DNA of 64,000 nt from Luteimonas terrae (GCF_004358165.1 NZ_SMTG01000005.1:1-64000), one strand, 5' to 3'; positions 28,698 through 38,928 are shown, counted from the first letter of the stretch. Notes: generated by a model from the letters alone, not told the origin. Numbers and translations: made by a program.

Positions 28698-29543
28698 TCA
28701 GAACCGCCAGTTCACCGTGGCGCGCGCGGCGCCGTAGTCGAAGTGCTTGTCGCTGCGACGCATGTCGGTGCCGGCGCGGTTGACGATCAGGAAGGGATTG
28801 GTCGCCGGTGCCGTGCCCGGGCCGGTGCGGACGCGCTGGTCGTCGGCTTCAAGGCTCGTGAACAGGTATTCCAGGCCCACCGAGACGTTCTCGCCGAGCT
28901 TGCGCTCGTAGCCCACGCCGGCCTGCCAGCCGAAGCCGGTGGTGTCGCCGTTGGTGGTGAAGGAGTTCGCGGCGTTGCTGGTGGTGAACTCGTTCTCGAG
29001 CTTGGCGTGCGCCATGCCGCCGGTCAGGTACAGCAGGTTGGCCGAGTCGGCACCGAAGGCCCAGCCCGAGCGCAGGCGCAGCGCGGCGATGCGGTCGACC
29101 TTGCGGAACATCGTGTAGTAGGCCGGCGTGGTGCTGAAGGCGCTCACGGCGTCGCGGACATCGTTGGCGCCGTACTCGCCGACGACACCGAACACCCAGC
29201 TGCCCATCTGCCAGTCGTAACCGCCGCGCACGCCGTAGTCGGCGCCGCCCTTGTTCTCGGTGCAGCCGGCGGCCGGCGTCGCGCCCTGGGCTGCGCCGTT
29301 GCAGAAGCCGGGCGAGAACGCATTGGCGCCTGCCGCGGTGTTGACCGAATCGCCGTAGACGCGGTCGAGATTGGTGTCGAACACGAAGCGGTCGGTGCTG
29401 CTGTCCTCGGGCTTGTCGGTCACGCCGCCGTAGAGGCCGACGTAGCCGCCGGTCCAGGTGTCGTCGGTGGACTGGGCGAACGCGGCCGAGGTGCCGGCGG
29501 CGAGCAGCGCGAGGCTGGCGGTGGCGACATGGATGGTCTTCAT
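28698..29543 (-). CDS. Outer-membrane beta-barrel protein
   Basis: A 281-residue exported protein. The signal peptide [20 protein letters not shown] ends near AFA-QST. The mature part is rich in alternating aromatic/glycine strands ([64 protein letters not shown]) and ends in VNWRF, the C-terminal Phe recognised by BAM. This matches small Opa/OmpW-type porin-fold proteins (OMP_b-brl). The cysteine pair in a predicted loop ([14 protein letters not shown]) is unusual for a barrel. The specific function is unknown. GGAGA lies near the ATG on the minus strand, with an A-tract further upstream. Confidence 0.85.
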   Translation of the reverse strand: MKTIHVATASLALLAAGTSAAFAQSTDDTWTGGYVGLYGGVTDKPEDSSTDRFVFDTNLDRVYGDSVNTAAGANAFSPGFCNGAAQGATPAAGCTENKGGADYGVRGGYDWQMGSWVFGVVGEYGANDVRDAVSAFSTTPAYYTMFRKVDRIAALRLRSGWAFGADSANLLYLTGGMAHAKLENEFTTSNAANSFTTNGDTTGFGWQAGVGYERKLGENVSVGLEYLFTSLEADDQRVRTGPGTAPATNPFLIVNRAGTDMRRSDKHFDYGAARATVNWRF

Positions 29544-29824
29544 GCGGGTGTTCTCCGTTCTGTTTTTTTTGGGCCCGATCCTTGGGACCGGTGCCGATGC
29601 GGGGCGCGGCCGATCGGGGGAACGGCCGCGCGCTAGGATTACGGGGGCTCTGTGAGCACAGATGCATGCACGGCGTCACTCTCTGAATGAACGGGCGCGT
29701 TCAATTCAGGTCCGCAGCCGCAAACCGCGTGTTGGCCGGATCGGACGCTTCGCGTCGCCGCCGTAGAATGTCGGGCTGCGGCCTGCAGGCCGCTTCACCT
29801 CCGCCGCCTTCTGGAACCGTCCGC

Positions 29825-30508
29825 ATGCAGCCCGCCGTCATTGCCCCTTCGATTCTGTCCGCGAACTTCGCCCGTCTCGGCGAAGAGGTCGACAACGTGC
29901 TCGCCGCCGGCACCGACTGGGTGCACTTCGACGTGATGGACAACCATTACGTGCCGAACCTGACGATCGGGCCGATGATCTGCGAGGCGCTGCGCAAGCA
30001 CGGCGTGACCGCGCCGATCGACGTGCATCTGATGGTGGAACCGGTCGACCGCATCGTCCCGGACTTCGCGAAGGCCGGCGCCTCGCTGATCAGCTTCCAT
30101 CCCGAAGCCAGCCGCCACGTGCACCGCACCATCCAGCTGATCAAGGCCGAAGGCTGCCAGGCGGGTCTGGTGCTCAATCCGGCAACGCCGGTCGAGGTGC
30201 TCGACTACGTGCTCGAAGACCTCGACATGGTGCTGCTGATGTCGGTGAACCCGGGCTTCGGCGGCCAGGCCTTCATTCCGTCCACGCTCGACAAGCTGCG
30301 CCAGGTGCGCAAGCGCATCGACGCGACGGGCAAGCCGATCCGGCTGGAGATCGACGGCGGCGTGAAGCCGGACAACATCGGTGAGATCGCCGCGGCGGGT
30401 GCGGACACCTTCGTCGCCGGCTCGGCCATCTTCGGCAAGCCCGACTACCGCGCCGTGGTCGACGCGATGCGCGCCGAGATCGCCCGGGCAACGCAGATCC
30501 GCGCCTGA
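29825..30508 (+). CDS. rpe: Ribulose-phosphate 3-epimerase
   Basis: A 227-residue TIM-barrel enzyme interconverting ribulose 5-phosphate and xylulose 5-phosphate in the pentose phosphate pathway. Motifs: [16 protein letters not shown] at the N-terminus, [17 protein letters not shown] (metal His/Asp), [28 protein letters not shown] and [20 protein letters not shown]. All catalytic His/Asp positions are present. The ATG at 29825 starts at the conserved N-terminus. It is followed by a strong hairpin. Confidence 0.96.
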   Translation: MQPAVIAPSILSANFARLGEEVDNVLAAGTDWVHFDVMDNHYVPNLTIGPMICEALRKHGVTAPIDVHLMVEPVDRIVPDFAKAGASLISFHPEASRHVHRTIQLIKAEGCQAGLVLNPATPVEVLDYVLEDLDMVLLMSVNPGFGGQAFIPSTLDKLRQVRKRIDATGKPIRLEIDGGVKPDNIGEIAAAGADTFVAGSAIFGKPDYRAVVDAMRAEIARATQIRA

Positions 30509-30537
30509 GCGTCGCGCCAACGACGCTGCGCACGAAA

Positions 30538-30567
30538 GGAAGGCCGCATCTCGCGATGCGGCCTTCC
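30538..30567 (+). terminator. 13-bp stem-loop after rpe
   Basis: GGAAGGCCGCATC (30538-30550) pairs perfectly with GATGCGGCCTTCC (30555-30567) around TCGC, 30 bases past the rpe stop. The downstream sequence is only weakly T-rich. Confidence 0.65.
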
Positions 30568-30743
30568 GGAAATTTGGAGGCTGATCCTGCCTCCGCCCGT
30601 CGTCCCTGCTATGGCCTCCCATGTTCCGGGCGCTCGATGACCGCGTGATGACAGCACCGGCCGCCGCGTGAGGGCGGGTTAACAGGGCGGACGCGGGCGT
30701 CCGCTACGCTCCGCGCCACCTCCATCACCGTACGTCCCCTCGC

Positions 30744-31691
30744 ATGTCGCATCCGCACTGGCGCCTGATCCTCAATGGCAAGTCCGCGGGCGACGACGCG
30801 GTGCGCGAGGCGGTCGCGGCGATCCGCGCGCGCGGCATCCTTCTCGACGTGCGGGTGACCTGGGAATCGGGTGACGCCGAGCGCTATACCGCCGAGGCCA
30901 TCGACGCCGGCGTCGACACCCTGGTGGCGGCCGGCGGGGATGGCACGCTCAATGCCGTGGTCTCGGTGCTGGCCGCGCGTGACGCCGAAGCGGACCGCCT
31001 GCCGACGCTCGGCCTGCTGCCGCTGGGCACGGCCAACGATTTCGCGACCGCCGCGGCCGTGCCGGTCCTGCCGATCGACGCGCTGACGCTGGTGGCCGAC
31101 GCCCCCGCGGTGCCGATCGACGTGCTGCGCATCGACACCGACGACGGCGTGCACTGGTGCGCCAATCTCGGCTCCGGCGGCTTCGGCACGCAGGTGACCG
31201 TGGAAACGCATGCCGGCCTGAAGAAAGTGCTGGGCGGTCTGGCGTACTTCATCACCGGCCTGGCGCGGCTGGGGCGCATCGAACCGATCGAGGCGCGCAT
31301 CAGCGGGCCGGAGTTCGCATGGGAAGGCGGCTTCATCGCGCTGGGCATCGGCAACGGCCGGCAGGCCGGTGGCGGGCAGGCGTTGTGTCCCGACGCCAGC
31401 ATCGACGACGGGCTGATCGACGTCACCATCGTGTCCGAGCTCGAGGGCGAGCTGGTCAATACGCTGCGCACCGCTCTGACCGAGGGCAAGGTGGCCGCGC
31501 TCGACCAGGTCGCCGTGCGCACGCAGCTGACGGAGGTCGTCATCGAGGCCGAGGAACCGCTGGTGCTCAACCTCGACGGCGAGCCGCGCCGGGCGCGGCG
31601 TTTCGCGATCGCGTGCGTGTCGGGGCGGTTGCGCATGCACCTGCCGGATGCCTGCCCGCTGCTCGTCGGCGCACCGGCCCCGGTGGATTGA
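30744..31691 (+). CDS. yegS: YegS-like lipid kinase
   Basis: A 315-residue diacylglycerol-kinase-catalytic-domain protein. The nucleotide-binding signature [13 protein letters not shown] (about residues 65-77) and the metal/phosphate region [19 protein letters not shown] are intact, and the beta-rich second domain follows ([37 protein letters not shown]). E. coli YegS phosphorylates phosphatidylglycerol in vitro; the cellular substrate here is unknown. It is cytoplasmic or membrane-peripheral. It precedes trpE with a 147-base gap. Confidence 0.92.
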   Translation: MSHPHWRLILNGKSAGDDAVREAVAAIRARGILLDVRVTWESGDAERYTAEAIDAGVDTLVAAGGDGTLNAVVSVLAARDAEADRLPTLGLLPLGTANDFATAAAVPVLPIDALTLVADAPAVPIDVLRIDTDDGVHWCANLGSGGFGTQVTVETHAGLKKVLGGLAYFITGLARLGRIEPIEARISGPEFAWEGGFIALGIGNGRQAGGGQALCPDASIDDGLIDVTIVSELEGELVNTLRTALTEGKVAALDQVAVRTQLTEVVIEAEEPLVLNLDGEPRRARRFAIACVSGRLRMHLPDACPLLVGAPAPVD

Positions 31692-31838
31692 GCCGGTCGC
31701 GCAAGCCGCCGGGAGCCGCTACAGTAGCCGCCATGCGCACGTCCGCTCCCTCGCAGTTCCGTTCCGACGACGCCGGTTGGCGATGGTGGCGCGCCGCCAC
31801 CGTTGCTCCCGTTCGTCCGACCTGCCAGGAAATGCCGC

Positions 31839-33323
31839 GTGACCACGCTTCCCGAGTTCCAGCGCTACGCCGCTGACGGCCATACCCACGTTCCCGTCGT
31901 CCGCGAGGTCCTGAGCGACCTCGACACGCCGCTGTCGGTGTATCTCAAGCTCGCCGACGGGCCGCACACCTACCTGTTCGAGTCGGTCGAGGGCGGCGAG
32001 CGCTTCGGTCGTCATTCGATCATCGGCCTGCCGGCCGAGCGCGTGTACGCCTTCCATGGCCATACGCTGACCGTGCGCGAACACGGCGAAGTGATCGAGA
32101 CCCGCGAGGTCGACGACCCGTTCGCCGAGGTCGAGCGCTTGCGCACGCAGCATTCGGTGCCGCAGATCGACGGATTGCCGGTGTTCACCGGTGGACTCGT
32201 CGGCTGGTTCGGGTTCGAGTGCATCGAATACATCGAGCCGCGCCTGTGCGAAGGCGCGCGCAGCGACGTGCGTGACGAACTCGGCACGCCCGACATCCTG
32301 CTGATGCTGAGCACCGAGGTCGCGGTGTTCGACAACCTCAAGGGCCGGCTGTATCTCGTGGTCCATGCCGACACCCGCGAACCACAGGCCTGGGTGCGCG
32401 CAAACCGGCGCCTCGACGCGCTGACGCATCGCCTGCGCCAGGGCGGCGCGGGTTATCCCGAAACACTGCAACCGGCCGCACTCGACGAGTCGGATTTCGT
32501 GTCCGGCTTCACCCGCGAAGGCTTCATCGAGGCGATCGCGAAAACCAAGGAATTCATCGCCGACGGCGACGCCTTCCAGGTCGTGCTGTCGCAGCGCATG
32601 TCCGTGCCGTTCAATGCGCGTCCGGTCGACGTCTACCGCGCGCTACGCGCATTGAACCCGTCGCCCTACATGTACTTCCTCGATGTCGGCGGCACCCAGG
32701 TCGTGGGGTCGTCGCCGGAAATCCTCGTGCGTCTGAAGGACGGCGAAGTCACCGTGCGCCCGATCGCCGGCACGCGTCCACGCGGCGCGACGCCTGCGGA
32801 CGATATGGCGCTGGAAGCCGAGCTGCTGGCCGATCCGAAGGAACGCGCCGAGCACCTGATGCTGATCGACCTGGGCCGCAACGACGTCGGGCATGTGTCC
32901 GCCGCCGGCACGGTCGAGGTCGGCGAGCGGTTCGTCATCGAGCGCTACAGCCACGTCATGCACATCGTCAGCGAGGTCACCGGTCGCCTGAAGGACGGGT
33001 TGAGCTACGCCGATGTGCTCCGCGCGACCTTTCCCGCCGGCACCGTCAGCGGCGCGCCGAAAGTACGCGCGCTGGAGATCATCCGCAGCCTCGAACCGGT
33101 CAAGCGCAACGTCTATTCCGGCGCGGTCGGCTACATCGGCTGGCACGGGGATGCCGACACCGCGATCGCGATCCGCACCGCGGTGATCCAGGACGGCCGC
33201 CTCTACGTGCAGGCCGGCGCCGGCATCGTCTACGACTCGGACCCGGAGATGGAATGGGCCGAGACCATGAACAAGGGCCGCGCACTCTTCCGCGCGGTCG
33301 CGCAGGCGGCAAAGGGTTTGTGA
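31839..33323 (+). CDS. trpE: Anthranilate synthase component I
   Basis: A 494-residue enzyme that converts chorismate to anthranilate, with ammonia supplied by TrpG. Feedback-site features LLESxx-like (YLFESVEGGERFGRHSIIG) are near residues 41-60. The catalytic domain has VVLSQRMSVPFNARPVDVYR, GSSPEILVRLKDGEVTVRPI, AGTRPRGATPADD, EHLMLIDLGRNDVGHVSAAG and FPAGTVSGAPKVRALEII. The GTG at 31839 is the start, with AGGA 8 bases upstream. It is the first gene of a cluster that also includes trpG, trpD and trpC. No obvious attenuator leader peptide was found. Confidence 0.95.
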   Translation: MTTLPEFQRYAADGHTHVPVVREVLSDLDTPLSVYLKLADGPHTYLFESVEGGERFGRHSIIGLPAERVYAFHGHTLTVREHGEVIETREVDDPFAEVERLRTQHSVPQIDGLPVFTGGLVGWFGFECIEYIEPRLCEGARSDVRDELGTPDILLMLSTEVAVFDNLKGRLYLVVHADTREPQAWVRANRRLDALTHRLRQGGAGYPETLQPAALDESDFVSGFTREGFIEAIAKTKEFIADGDAFQVVLSQRMSVPFNARPVDVYRALRALNPSPYMYFLDVGGTQVVGSSPEILVRLKDGEVTVRPIAGTRPRGATPADDMALEAELLADPKERAEHLMLIDLGRNDVGHVSAAGTVEVGERFVIERYSHVMHIVSEVTGRLKDGLSYADVLRATFPAGTVSGAPKVRALEIIRSLEPVKRNVYSGAVGYIGWHGDADTAIAIRTAVIQDGRLYVQAGAGIVYDSDPEMEWAETMNKGRALFRAVAQAAKGL

Positions 33324-33363
33324 GCCGTTCCGACAGTTTCACCACGGACCAGGAGAGTCGACG

Positions 33364-34149
33364 ATGACAGGACGTTTCGTTCGCGGATGTGCGGTGCTCG
33401 TGCTCGTGCTGTGCGCGCCGTTCGCGGCCGCGCAGGTCAATGCGCTGCCTTCGTTGCCGCATCTGCTGGTGAAGGGCGAAGCGACGCGCGATGTGGTGCC
33501 GGACCGGTTCACCGTGTCGATCACGCTCAGTGCGCTGGACATGCAGCCCGAGGTCGCGCGCGACCGCGTGCAGACGAATCTGGGCGCGCTGCTGGCTGCG
33601 CTGAAGTCTGGGCGCGCGATCGCCGACTCGATCGACGCCAGCACGTTCTCAGTGCAGCCCGAACACGACTATGAATCGCAGAAGCGCGTGTATCGCGGCA
33701 TCCGCGCCACGCGCGTGCTGCGGGTCACTTTTCCCGATGCGGACGCCACGCGCGCGTTTCTCGCCAAGCTGCCGGCCGGTGAAGACGTGCAGCTGGGCGG
33801 TATCGAGCCGACATTCTCCGGCGAGGCCGCACTGCGCGGCGAGCTGAAGGCCGAGGCGATGCGACAGACCCGCGAGACAGCGGCGTTGCTGGCGACGAGC
33901 TACGGCGCGCGCGTGGGCTCGCTGTACAGCGTGTCCGACGTGGCGCCGAGCTTCGCCTACGGCGTCCAAGCCGGCCAGTGGGCGTCATCGCGCGGCCGTG
34001 GTGGCGCGTCCCCGCCGCCGCCCGCGAGTCCGGGGGCGGCATTCGACCGCATCCAGGTCACCGGCAGTCGCATCACGCCCGAAAGTCTCGCCGTCGGCAC
34101 CGTCACCATCGCCGAACACCTCTACGCCATCTTCCTGCTCGCGGATTGA
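33364..34149 (+). CDS. Periplasmic SIMPL (DUF541) domain protein
   Basis: A 261-residue exported protein with signal peptide CAVLVLVLCAPFAAA-QVN. The SIMPL domain runs from LPHLLVKGEATRDVVPDRFT (about residues 34-53) through the helical repeat EVARDRVQTNLGALLAALKS to VTIAEHLYAIFLL at the end. SIMPL proteins (named from the mouse SIMPL protein) include the E. coli YggE oxidative-stress protein; the mechanism is unknown. It sits between trpE (41-base gap) and trpG (4-base gap), so it is likely co-transcribed with tryptophan genes without an obvious biochemical link. Confidence 0.85.
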   Translation: MTGRFVRGCAVLVLVLCAPFAAAQVNALPSLPHLLVKGEATRDVVPDRFTVSITLSALDMQPEVARDRVQTNLGALLAALKSGRAIADSIDASTFSVQPEHDYESQKRVYRGIRATRVLRVTFPDADATRAFLAKLPAGEDVQLGGIEPTFSGEAALRGELKAEAMRQTRETAALLATSYGARVGSLYSVSDVAPSFAYGVQAGQWASSRGRGGASPPPPASPGAAFDRIQVTGSRITPESLAVGTVTIAEHLYAIFLLAD

Positions 34150-34152
34150 CCC

Positions 34153-34731
34153 ATGCTGTTGATGATCGACAACTACGACAGCTTTACCTGGAACCTCGTG
34201 CAGTACCTGCAGGCGCTGGGCGCCGAGGTCCGGGTGGAGCGCAACGACGCGTTGTCGGTCGATGCGATCGCGAAACTCGCGCCCGAGCGCATCGTCATTT
34301 CGCCGGGGCCGTGCACGCCGAACGAAGCGGGCGTGTCGCTCGAAGTCATCGAGCGGCTGGGCGCGACGACGCCGATCCTCGGCGTGTGCCTCGGCCACCA
34401 GGGCATCGGCCAGGCCTACGGCGGCAAGGTCATCCGCGCGCAGCGGATCATGCACGGCAAGACCTCGGCGATCCGCCATGAGGGGCGGGGCGTATTCGCC
34501 GGCCTGCCGGATGGCTACGAGGCAACGCGCTACCACTCGCTGGTCGTCGAGCAGTCCTCGCTGCCGGACTGTCTCGAAGTCACCGCCTGGACGGAACACG
34601 ACGACGGCAGCCGCGAGGAGATCATGGGTCTGCGCCATCGCACGCACCCGGTCGAAGGCGTGCAGTTCCATCCCGAGTCGATCCTGACCGAGCACGGCCA
34701 TGCGCTGTTGAAGAACTTTCTCGAGCGCTGA
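34153..34731 (+). CDS. trpG: Anthranilate synthase component II (glutamine amidotransferase)
   Basis: A 192-residue class I glutamine amidotransferase supplying ammonia to TrpE. The [19 protein letters not shown] start, the oxyanion segment [12 protein letters not shown], the nucleophile elbow [10 protein letters not shown] (Cys about residue 80) and the His/Glu pair in [14 protein letters not shown] (about residues 171-176) are all present. It is a stand-alone subunit, not fused to TrpD. A 116-base repeat element follows in the gap before trpD. Confidence 0.96.
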   Translation: MLLMIDNYDSFTWNLVQYLQALGAEVRVERNDALSVDAIAKLAPERIVISPGPCTPNEAGVSLEVIERLGATTPILGVCLGHQGIGQAYGGKVIRAQRIMHGKTSAIRHEGRGVFAGLPDGYEATRYHSLVVEQSSLPDCLEVTAWTEHDDGSREEIMGLRHRTHPVEGVQFHPESILTEHGHALLKNFLER

Positions 34732-34736
34732 CCCAT

Positions 34737-34852
34737 CGTCGTCCCAGCGCAAGCTGGGACCCATTTTGATCTTGCCGTGCTGGTTGGCTCGAGAATCAAA
34801 ATGGATTCCAGCGTGACCAGCCATTCGGCTGTTGAAAGCCGCTGGGATGACG
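34737..34852. repeat. Xanthomonad-type inverted repeat, copy A (inside trp cluster)
   Basis: The left end CGTCGTCCCAGCGCAAGC and the right end GCCGCTGGGATGACG are inverted, and an inner pair (CCCATTTTGAT and ATCAAAATGG) makes a nested hairpin. It lies entirely in the 158-base gap between trpG and trpD. A related copy at 45654-45764 shares both ends and the internal CCCATTTTGAT and GTTGAAAGCCGCTGGGATGA. It is a MITE/REP-like repeat. Confidence 0.8.
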
Positions 34853-34889
34853 CGCAAAGACCAACTCCTTTCGCGACAAGAATCCCCCC

Positions 34890-35924
34890 ATGCCCATCAC
34901 CCCCCACGAAGCCCTGCAACGCACCATCGAGCACCGCGAGATCTTCCGCGACGAGATGGTCGATCTGATGCGAATGATCATGCGCGGCGAGGTGTCGCCG
35001 CTGATGACCGCGGCGATCCTGTCCGGCCTGCGGGTCAAGAAGGAAACCGTCGACGAGATCGCAGGCGCGGCGCAGGTGATGCGCGAGTTCGCGCTGCCGG
35101 TGCCGGTTGCCGAGTCCGACCGCATGCATCTGGTCGATATCGTCGGCACCGGCGGCGACGGCGCGCACACCTTCAACATCTCGACCGCCAGCACCTTCGT
35201 CGTGGCCGCGGCAGGTGCGAAGGTCGCCAAGCACGGCAACCGCAGCGTGTCGTCGAAATCGGGCAGTGCGGATCTGGTCGAAGCGCTCGGCGCGCGCATC
35301 GATCTGCAACCCGAAGCGGTCGCGCGCTGCATCGCCCGGACCGGCGTCGGTTTCATGTTCGCGCCGATCCATCACCCGGCGATGAAGACCGTCGCGCCGG
35401 TGCGTCGCGAGATGGGCGTGCGCACGATCTTCAACATCCTCGGCCCGCTGACCAATCCGGCTGGTGCGCCGAACATCCTGATGGGCGTGTTCCATCCTGA
35501 TCTGGTCGGCATCCAGGTGCGCGTGCTGCGTGAGCTCGGCGCCGAGCGCGCGCTGGTGGTCTGGGGCCGCGACGGCATGGACGAGATTTCGCTCGGTGCC
35601 GGCACGCTGGTGGGCGAACTGCGCGACGGCGTGGTGCGCGAATACGAGATCCACCCGGAGGATTTCGGCATCGCGATGGCGGCCAGCCGCAATCTGCGAG
35701 TCGAGAATGCCGACGAATCGAAGGCGCTCGTGCGCCAGGCCATCGACGGCACCCCGGGCCTGCCGCAGGACATCGTGAGTCTCAACGCCGGCGCGGCGCT
35801 GTACGTGGCGGGTATTTCGGACTCGATCGCCGCCGGGGTCGAACGTGCGCGCGCCACGATTCTTTCAGGCGCGGCGATCCGGCAGATGGAGACGTTCGTC
35901 GCCGCGACCCGCGCGCCCGATTGA
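34890..35924 (+). CDS. trpD: Anthranilate phosphoribosyltransferase
   Basis: A 344-residue enzyme coupling anthranilate to PRPP. Seen: the PRPP-binding [16 protein letters not shown] (about residues 87-102), [20 protein letters not shown], the anthranilate-contact region [13 protein letters not shown] and [15 protein letters not shown]. The length and motifs match the family. It is separated from trpG by the repeat element, which would be transcribed as a hairpin within the cluster mRNA. Confidence 0.96.
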   Translation: MPITPHEALQRTIEHREIFRDEMVDLMRMIMRGEVSPLMTAAILSGLRVKKETVDEIAGAAQVMREFALPVPVAESDRMHLVDIVGTGGDGAHTFNISTASTFVVAAAGAKVAKHGNRSVSSKSGSADLVEALGARIDLQPEAVARCIARTGVGFMFAPIHHPAMKTVAPVRREMGVRTIFNILGPLTNPAGAPNILMGVFHPDLVGIQVRVLRELGAERALVVWGRDGMDEISLGAGTLVGELRDGVVREYEIHPEDFGIAMAASRNLRVENADESKALVRQAIDGTPGLPQDIVSLNAGAALYVAGISDSIAAGVERARATILSGAAIRQMETFVAATRAPD

Positions 35925-36026
35925 GGGGTCGAAAGTCATGTAGCCCGCATCCGCGCGGGCGCGTATGCTGAATGCGATGCAAGGATGCTGACCCTTCGTA
36001 CCGTTGCCGAAGAAGCGATCCTGCAC

Positions 36027-36398
36027 ATGAACCACCCCGCATTGCCCCGCCCGCCGTACCACGTCGCGATCTTCCGCTACCGCCGCAACGGCGAGGATGC
36101 GGTCGGATACGGCGAGGCGCGTCGCGACATGCTGGAGATGGCGAAGCTGCAGCCCGGCTTTCTCGGCATGGATTCGATCGAGGGCGAAGGCGGCGAGGGC
36201 GTCACGCTGAGCTACTGGACCGACGAAGCCTCGATCCGCGCCTGGCGCGCCCAGGACGAACTCGGCGTGATCCGCGAGAAGAGTCGCCGAGGCTGGTACG
36301 ACCACTACGATCTGCAGGTCGCGCGCGTCGAGCGCGCCTACGGCTGGTCGAGCGCCGAGGACGGCGACGGCACCGAGTGGGACGCCGGCAGCCCCTGA
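36027..36398 (+). CDS. Antibiotic biosynthesis monooxygenase-like (ABM) domain protein
   Basis: A 123-residue ferredoxin-like-fold protein. The core YHVAIFRYRRNGEDAVGYGE, MLEMAKLQPGFLGMDSIEGE and VTLSYWTDEASIRAWRAQDE resembles ABM-family heme-degrading or quinol monooxygenase-like dimers. No active-site set was confirmed. The start at 36027 gives the typical short N-terminus; an ATG at 35985 in frame would add 14 residues. It lies between trpD and trpC, so it may be co-transcribed with them. Confidence 0.78.
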   Translation: MNHPALPRPPYHVAIFRYRRNGEDAVGYGEARRDMLEMAKLQPGFLGMDSIEGEGGEGVTLSYWTDEASIRAWRAQDELGVIREKSRRGWYDHYDLQVARVERAYGWSSAEDGDGTEWDAGSP

Positions 36399-36468
36399 GC
36401 CCGCGTTCGGCACCGCCTGCGGTATCGTGTGCGGCCCTTCCTGACCGGTGCCGCCGCGCCGGCCCCTG

Positions 36469-38133
36469 GTGCCGATCTTGAACGACGTCCTGCAGCGCAT
36501 CCTTGCGCGCAAACACGAAGAAGTCGCCGCGCGCCGCGCCGCCATGCCGTTGGCCGAAGTCGCCGCACGCGCGGCCGCCGCGCCACCGGTGCGCGGGTTC
36601 GCTGCGGCGATCGAAGCCAAGATCGCCGCCGGACACGCCGCGGTCATCGCCGAGGTCAAGAAGGCCAGCCCGTCGAAAGGCGTGATCCGCGCCGATTTCC
36701 ATCCAGCCGAGATCGCGCGCAGCTACGCGCAGGGCGGCGCGGCGTGTCTGTCGGTGCTGACCGACATCGATTTCTTCCAGGGCGCCGACGACTACCTGCT
36801 GCAGGCGCGCGCCGCGTGCGCACTGCCGGTGCTGCGCAAGGATTTCATCGTCGATCCCTGGCAGATCTTCGAGTCGCGCGCGCTCGGCGCCGACTGCGTG
36901 CTGCTGATCGCCGCCGCGCTCGACGACCGTGAGCTGGTGGAACTGGCCGAACTGGCGATGTCGATCGATCTCGACGTGCTGGTGGAAGTGCACGACATCG
37001 ACGAGCTCGAGCGCAGCCTGCAGGTGCCCGCGCCCCTGCTGGGCATCAACAACCGCAGCCTGCGTTCGTTCGAGGTCTCGCTCGAAACCACGCTGTCGCT
37101 GCAGAACGCGGTGCCGCGCGACCGGCGCCTGGTCACCGAGAGCGGCATCCACACGCGCGCCGATGTTGTGCGGATGCGCGATGCCGGGATCGACGCGTTT
37201 CTCGTCGGCGAAGCCTTCATGCGCGAGCCCGATCCGGGCGTCGCCCTGCGCACGCTGTTCGCCCCCGCCGATGCGGCAACGGTGAGCGACGACAGTGCGC
37301 CCGTCGACCTTGCCGCGATCGCGATCGCAGCTGTCACTGCGGCTGCGCCCGCGCAGGACGCCCATGACGCGCCGGTCGAAGAGGCGCCCGTCGTGGCGCA
37401 ACTGCTGCGCGAGACCGCGCCGGAGGCCGCGCCGCGTACGGTCGTCTTCGACTTCGACCACACGCTCTACGACGGTGATTCGGGCACCCACCTGTTCCGC
37501 TGGCTGATCACCCGCAGCGTCTGGCGCACCGCGCTCGCCTGTCTGGCCGCGCCCGTGCTCGGGCCGATGATCGCGTGGCTGCCGACGCGCCGGTACGGCA
37601 TTTCCGGTTTCGTGTGGATCGGCACCGTGGGCATGCGCAGTCGCGGTCTGCTCGATCGCATGATCGATCGCTACGTCGCGCAGAACGCCGACGGCATCCG
37701 TCCCAAGCTGTTGCCGGTCGCGCTGGGCGTGCTGCATGCGCATCGCGTCGCCGGCGACGACGTGGTCATCGCGACCGGTGCGCCGCCCGAGCTGGCGCGC
37801 GCGATCCTCGCGTTCGTCGCCCACGAGTCGGTGCCGGTCATCGGCACGGCGGTCGGGCCGAAGTTCGGCGCGGTCACCGCCACGCGCCACTGCCACGCCG
37901 AGGAGAAGATGCGCATGCTGCGCGAGCGCGGCTACACGCAGATCGACATCTGCTACTCGGATTCCTCGGCCGACCTGCCGCTGCTCAAGGCCGCGAAGGC
38001 GCCGGTGGTGGTGAACCCGAAGGCGGGCAATGTCGACATGTTCCGCCGCGTGCTGCCACCGGGCACGCCGATCCTCAACTGGGGCTGCGCCGACCGCGCG
38101 GGCGAGCCGGCTGCCGCGCTAGCCCAGCAGTGA
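36469..38133 (+). CDS. trpC: Indole-3-glycerol-phosphate synthase fused to HAD-IB phosphatase
   Basis: One continuous 554-residue frame. Residues about 1-265 are a full TrpC (1-(o-carboxyphenylamino)-1-deoxyribulose 5-phosphate to indole-3-glycerol phosphate): [50 protein letters not shown] and [12 protein letters not shown]. An Ala/Asp/Pro-rich linker (about 268-322) joins it to a SerB-like HAD subfamily IB domain: [12 protein letters not shown] (about 328-339) as motif [11 protein letters not shown] as motif II region and [12 protein letters not shown] as the acidic motif. No stop or in-frame ATG lies in the linker, though a GTG near 37393 could start a separate HAD protein. The GTG at 36469 is preferred (36448 alternative). 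The last bases overlap the convergent TSUP gene by 15. Confidence 0.85.
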   Translation: MPILNDVLQRILARKHEEVAARRAAMPLAEVAARAAAAPPVRGFAAAIEAKIAAGHAAVIAEVKKASPSKGVIRADFHPAEIARSYAQGGAACLSVLTDIDFFQGADDYLLQARAACALPVLRKDFIVDPWQIFESRALGADCVLLIAAALDDRELVELAELAMSIDLDVLVEVHDIDELERSLQVPAPLLGINNRSLRSFEVSLETTLSLQNAVPRDRRLVTESGIHTRADVVRMRDAGIDAFLVGEAFMREPDPGVALRTLFAPADAATVSDDSAPVDLAAIAIAAVTAAAPAQDAHDAPVEEAPVVAQLLRETAPEAAPRTVVFDFDHTLYDGDSGTHLFRWLITRSVWRTALACLAAPVLGPMIAWLPTRRYGISGFVWIGTVGMRSRGLLDRMIDRYVAQNADGIRPKLLPVALGVLHAHRVAGDDVVIATGAPPELARAILAFVAHESVPVIGTAVGPKFGAVTATRHCHAEEKMRMLRERGYTQIDICYSDSSADLPLLKAAKAPVVVNPKAGNVDMFRRVLPPGTPILNWGCADRAGEPAAALAQQ

Positions 38134-38868
38134 CCGGCCGATCTGGTAGAGGCTGATCAGCAGCACGAGCGTGCCCACCGCGAGCAGCACCCAGCGCTCG
38201 CGCACGTGCTTGACGAACAGCGCCGCCAGAGGCGCTGCAATCATGCCGCCGACCAGCAGGCCCAGGATCACGTCCAGGTGCTGCAGGCCCATCGTCAGGA
38301 AGAAGGTCACCGAGATCGACACGGTGACCAGGAATTCGGCAGCGTTGACGGTGCCGATCGTCGTGCGCGCCGTGCCGCCGCGGGCGAGCAGGGTGGAGGT
38401 CGCCACCGGACCCCAGCCGCCACCGCCGCTGGCATCGAGCAGGCCGGCGAAGAAGCCGAGCACGGGGACGCGCCTGACCTCGCGCTTGGGCATCAGCCTG
38501 CCGGCCGCGCGCAGCAGGATCACCACCGACAGGATGAGCAGGTAGGCGTAGATGAAAGGCCGGATCGCATCGCCCGGCAACTGCGTCAGCACGTAGGCGC
38601 CAATCACGCCACCGGCCATGCCCGGCAGCGCCAGCCGCAGGAACAGCCGCGTGTCGACATTGCGCATCACCAGATGCGAGACGCCGGAGGCGCCGGTGGT
38701 GAAGACCTCGGCGGTGTGCACGCTCGCGCTGACCGCCGCCGGCGGCACGCCCATGCTCAGCAGCACCGACGACGAGACCAGGCCGAAGGCCATGCCGAGG
38801 GCGCCGTCGATCAGCTGTGCGATCAGTCCGACCAGGACGAAGAACAGGAATTGATCGCCGAGTTCCAT
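38119..38868 (-). CDS. TSUP-family (TauE/SafE) membrane exporter
   Basis: A 249-residue polytopic protein of the sulfite exporter TauE/SafE family. Repeated half-motifs are visible: [20 protein letters not shown] near the N-terminus and [20 protein letters not shown] in the middle, each starting a bundle of about four helices. The family moves sulfite, sulfoacetate or related organic anions; the substrate is not evident. It ends 15 bases inside the end of the trpC-HAD gene on the other strand. The start ATG at 38868 fits the first helix. Confidence 0.87.
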   Translation of the reverse strand: MELGDQFLFFVLVGLIAQLIDGALGMAFGLVSSSVLLSMGVPPAAVSASVHTAEVFTTGASGVSHLVMRNVDTRLFLRLALPGMAGGVIGAYVLTQLPGDAIRPFIYAYLLILSVVILLRAAGRLMPKREVRRVPVLGFFAGLLDASGGGGWGPVATSTLLARGGTARTTIGTVNAAEFLVTVSISVTFFLTMGLQHLDVILGLLVGGMIAAPLAALFVKHVRERWVLLAVGTLVLLISLYQIGRSLLG

Positions 38869-38928
38869 GTCGCGGGCTCCGATGGACCGGGACAGTCTGC
38901 AGGCGTCGCGTGACCGCGACGTCGCCGG

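Noticed and set aside
29649-29662. TGTG/CACA dyad as a Clp/CRP site upstream of the barrel gene
   Set aside because: The half-sites are far too close (2-base spacer rather than 6) for a CRP-family dimer; kept only as an uncharacterised dyad.
31692-31838. Possible trp leader/attenuator before trpE
   Set aside because: No short Trp-rich leader frame and no convincing alternative hairpins with a T run.
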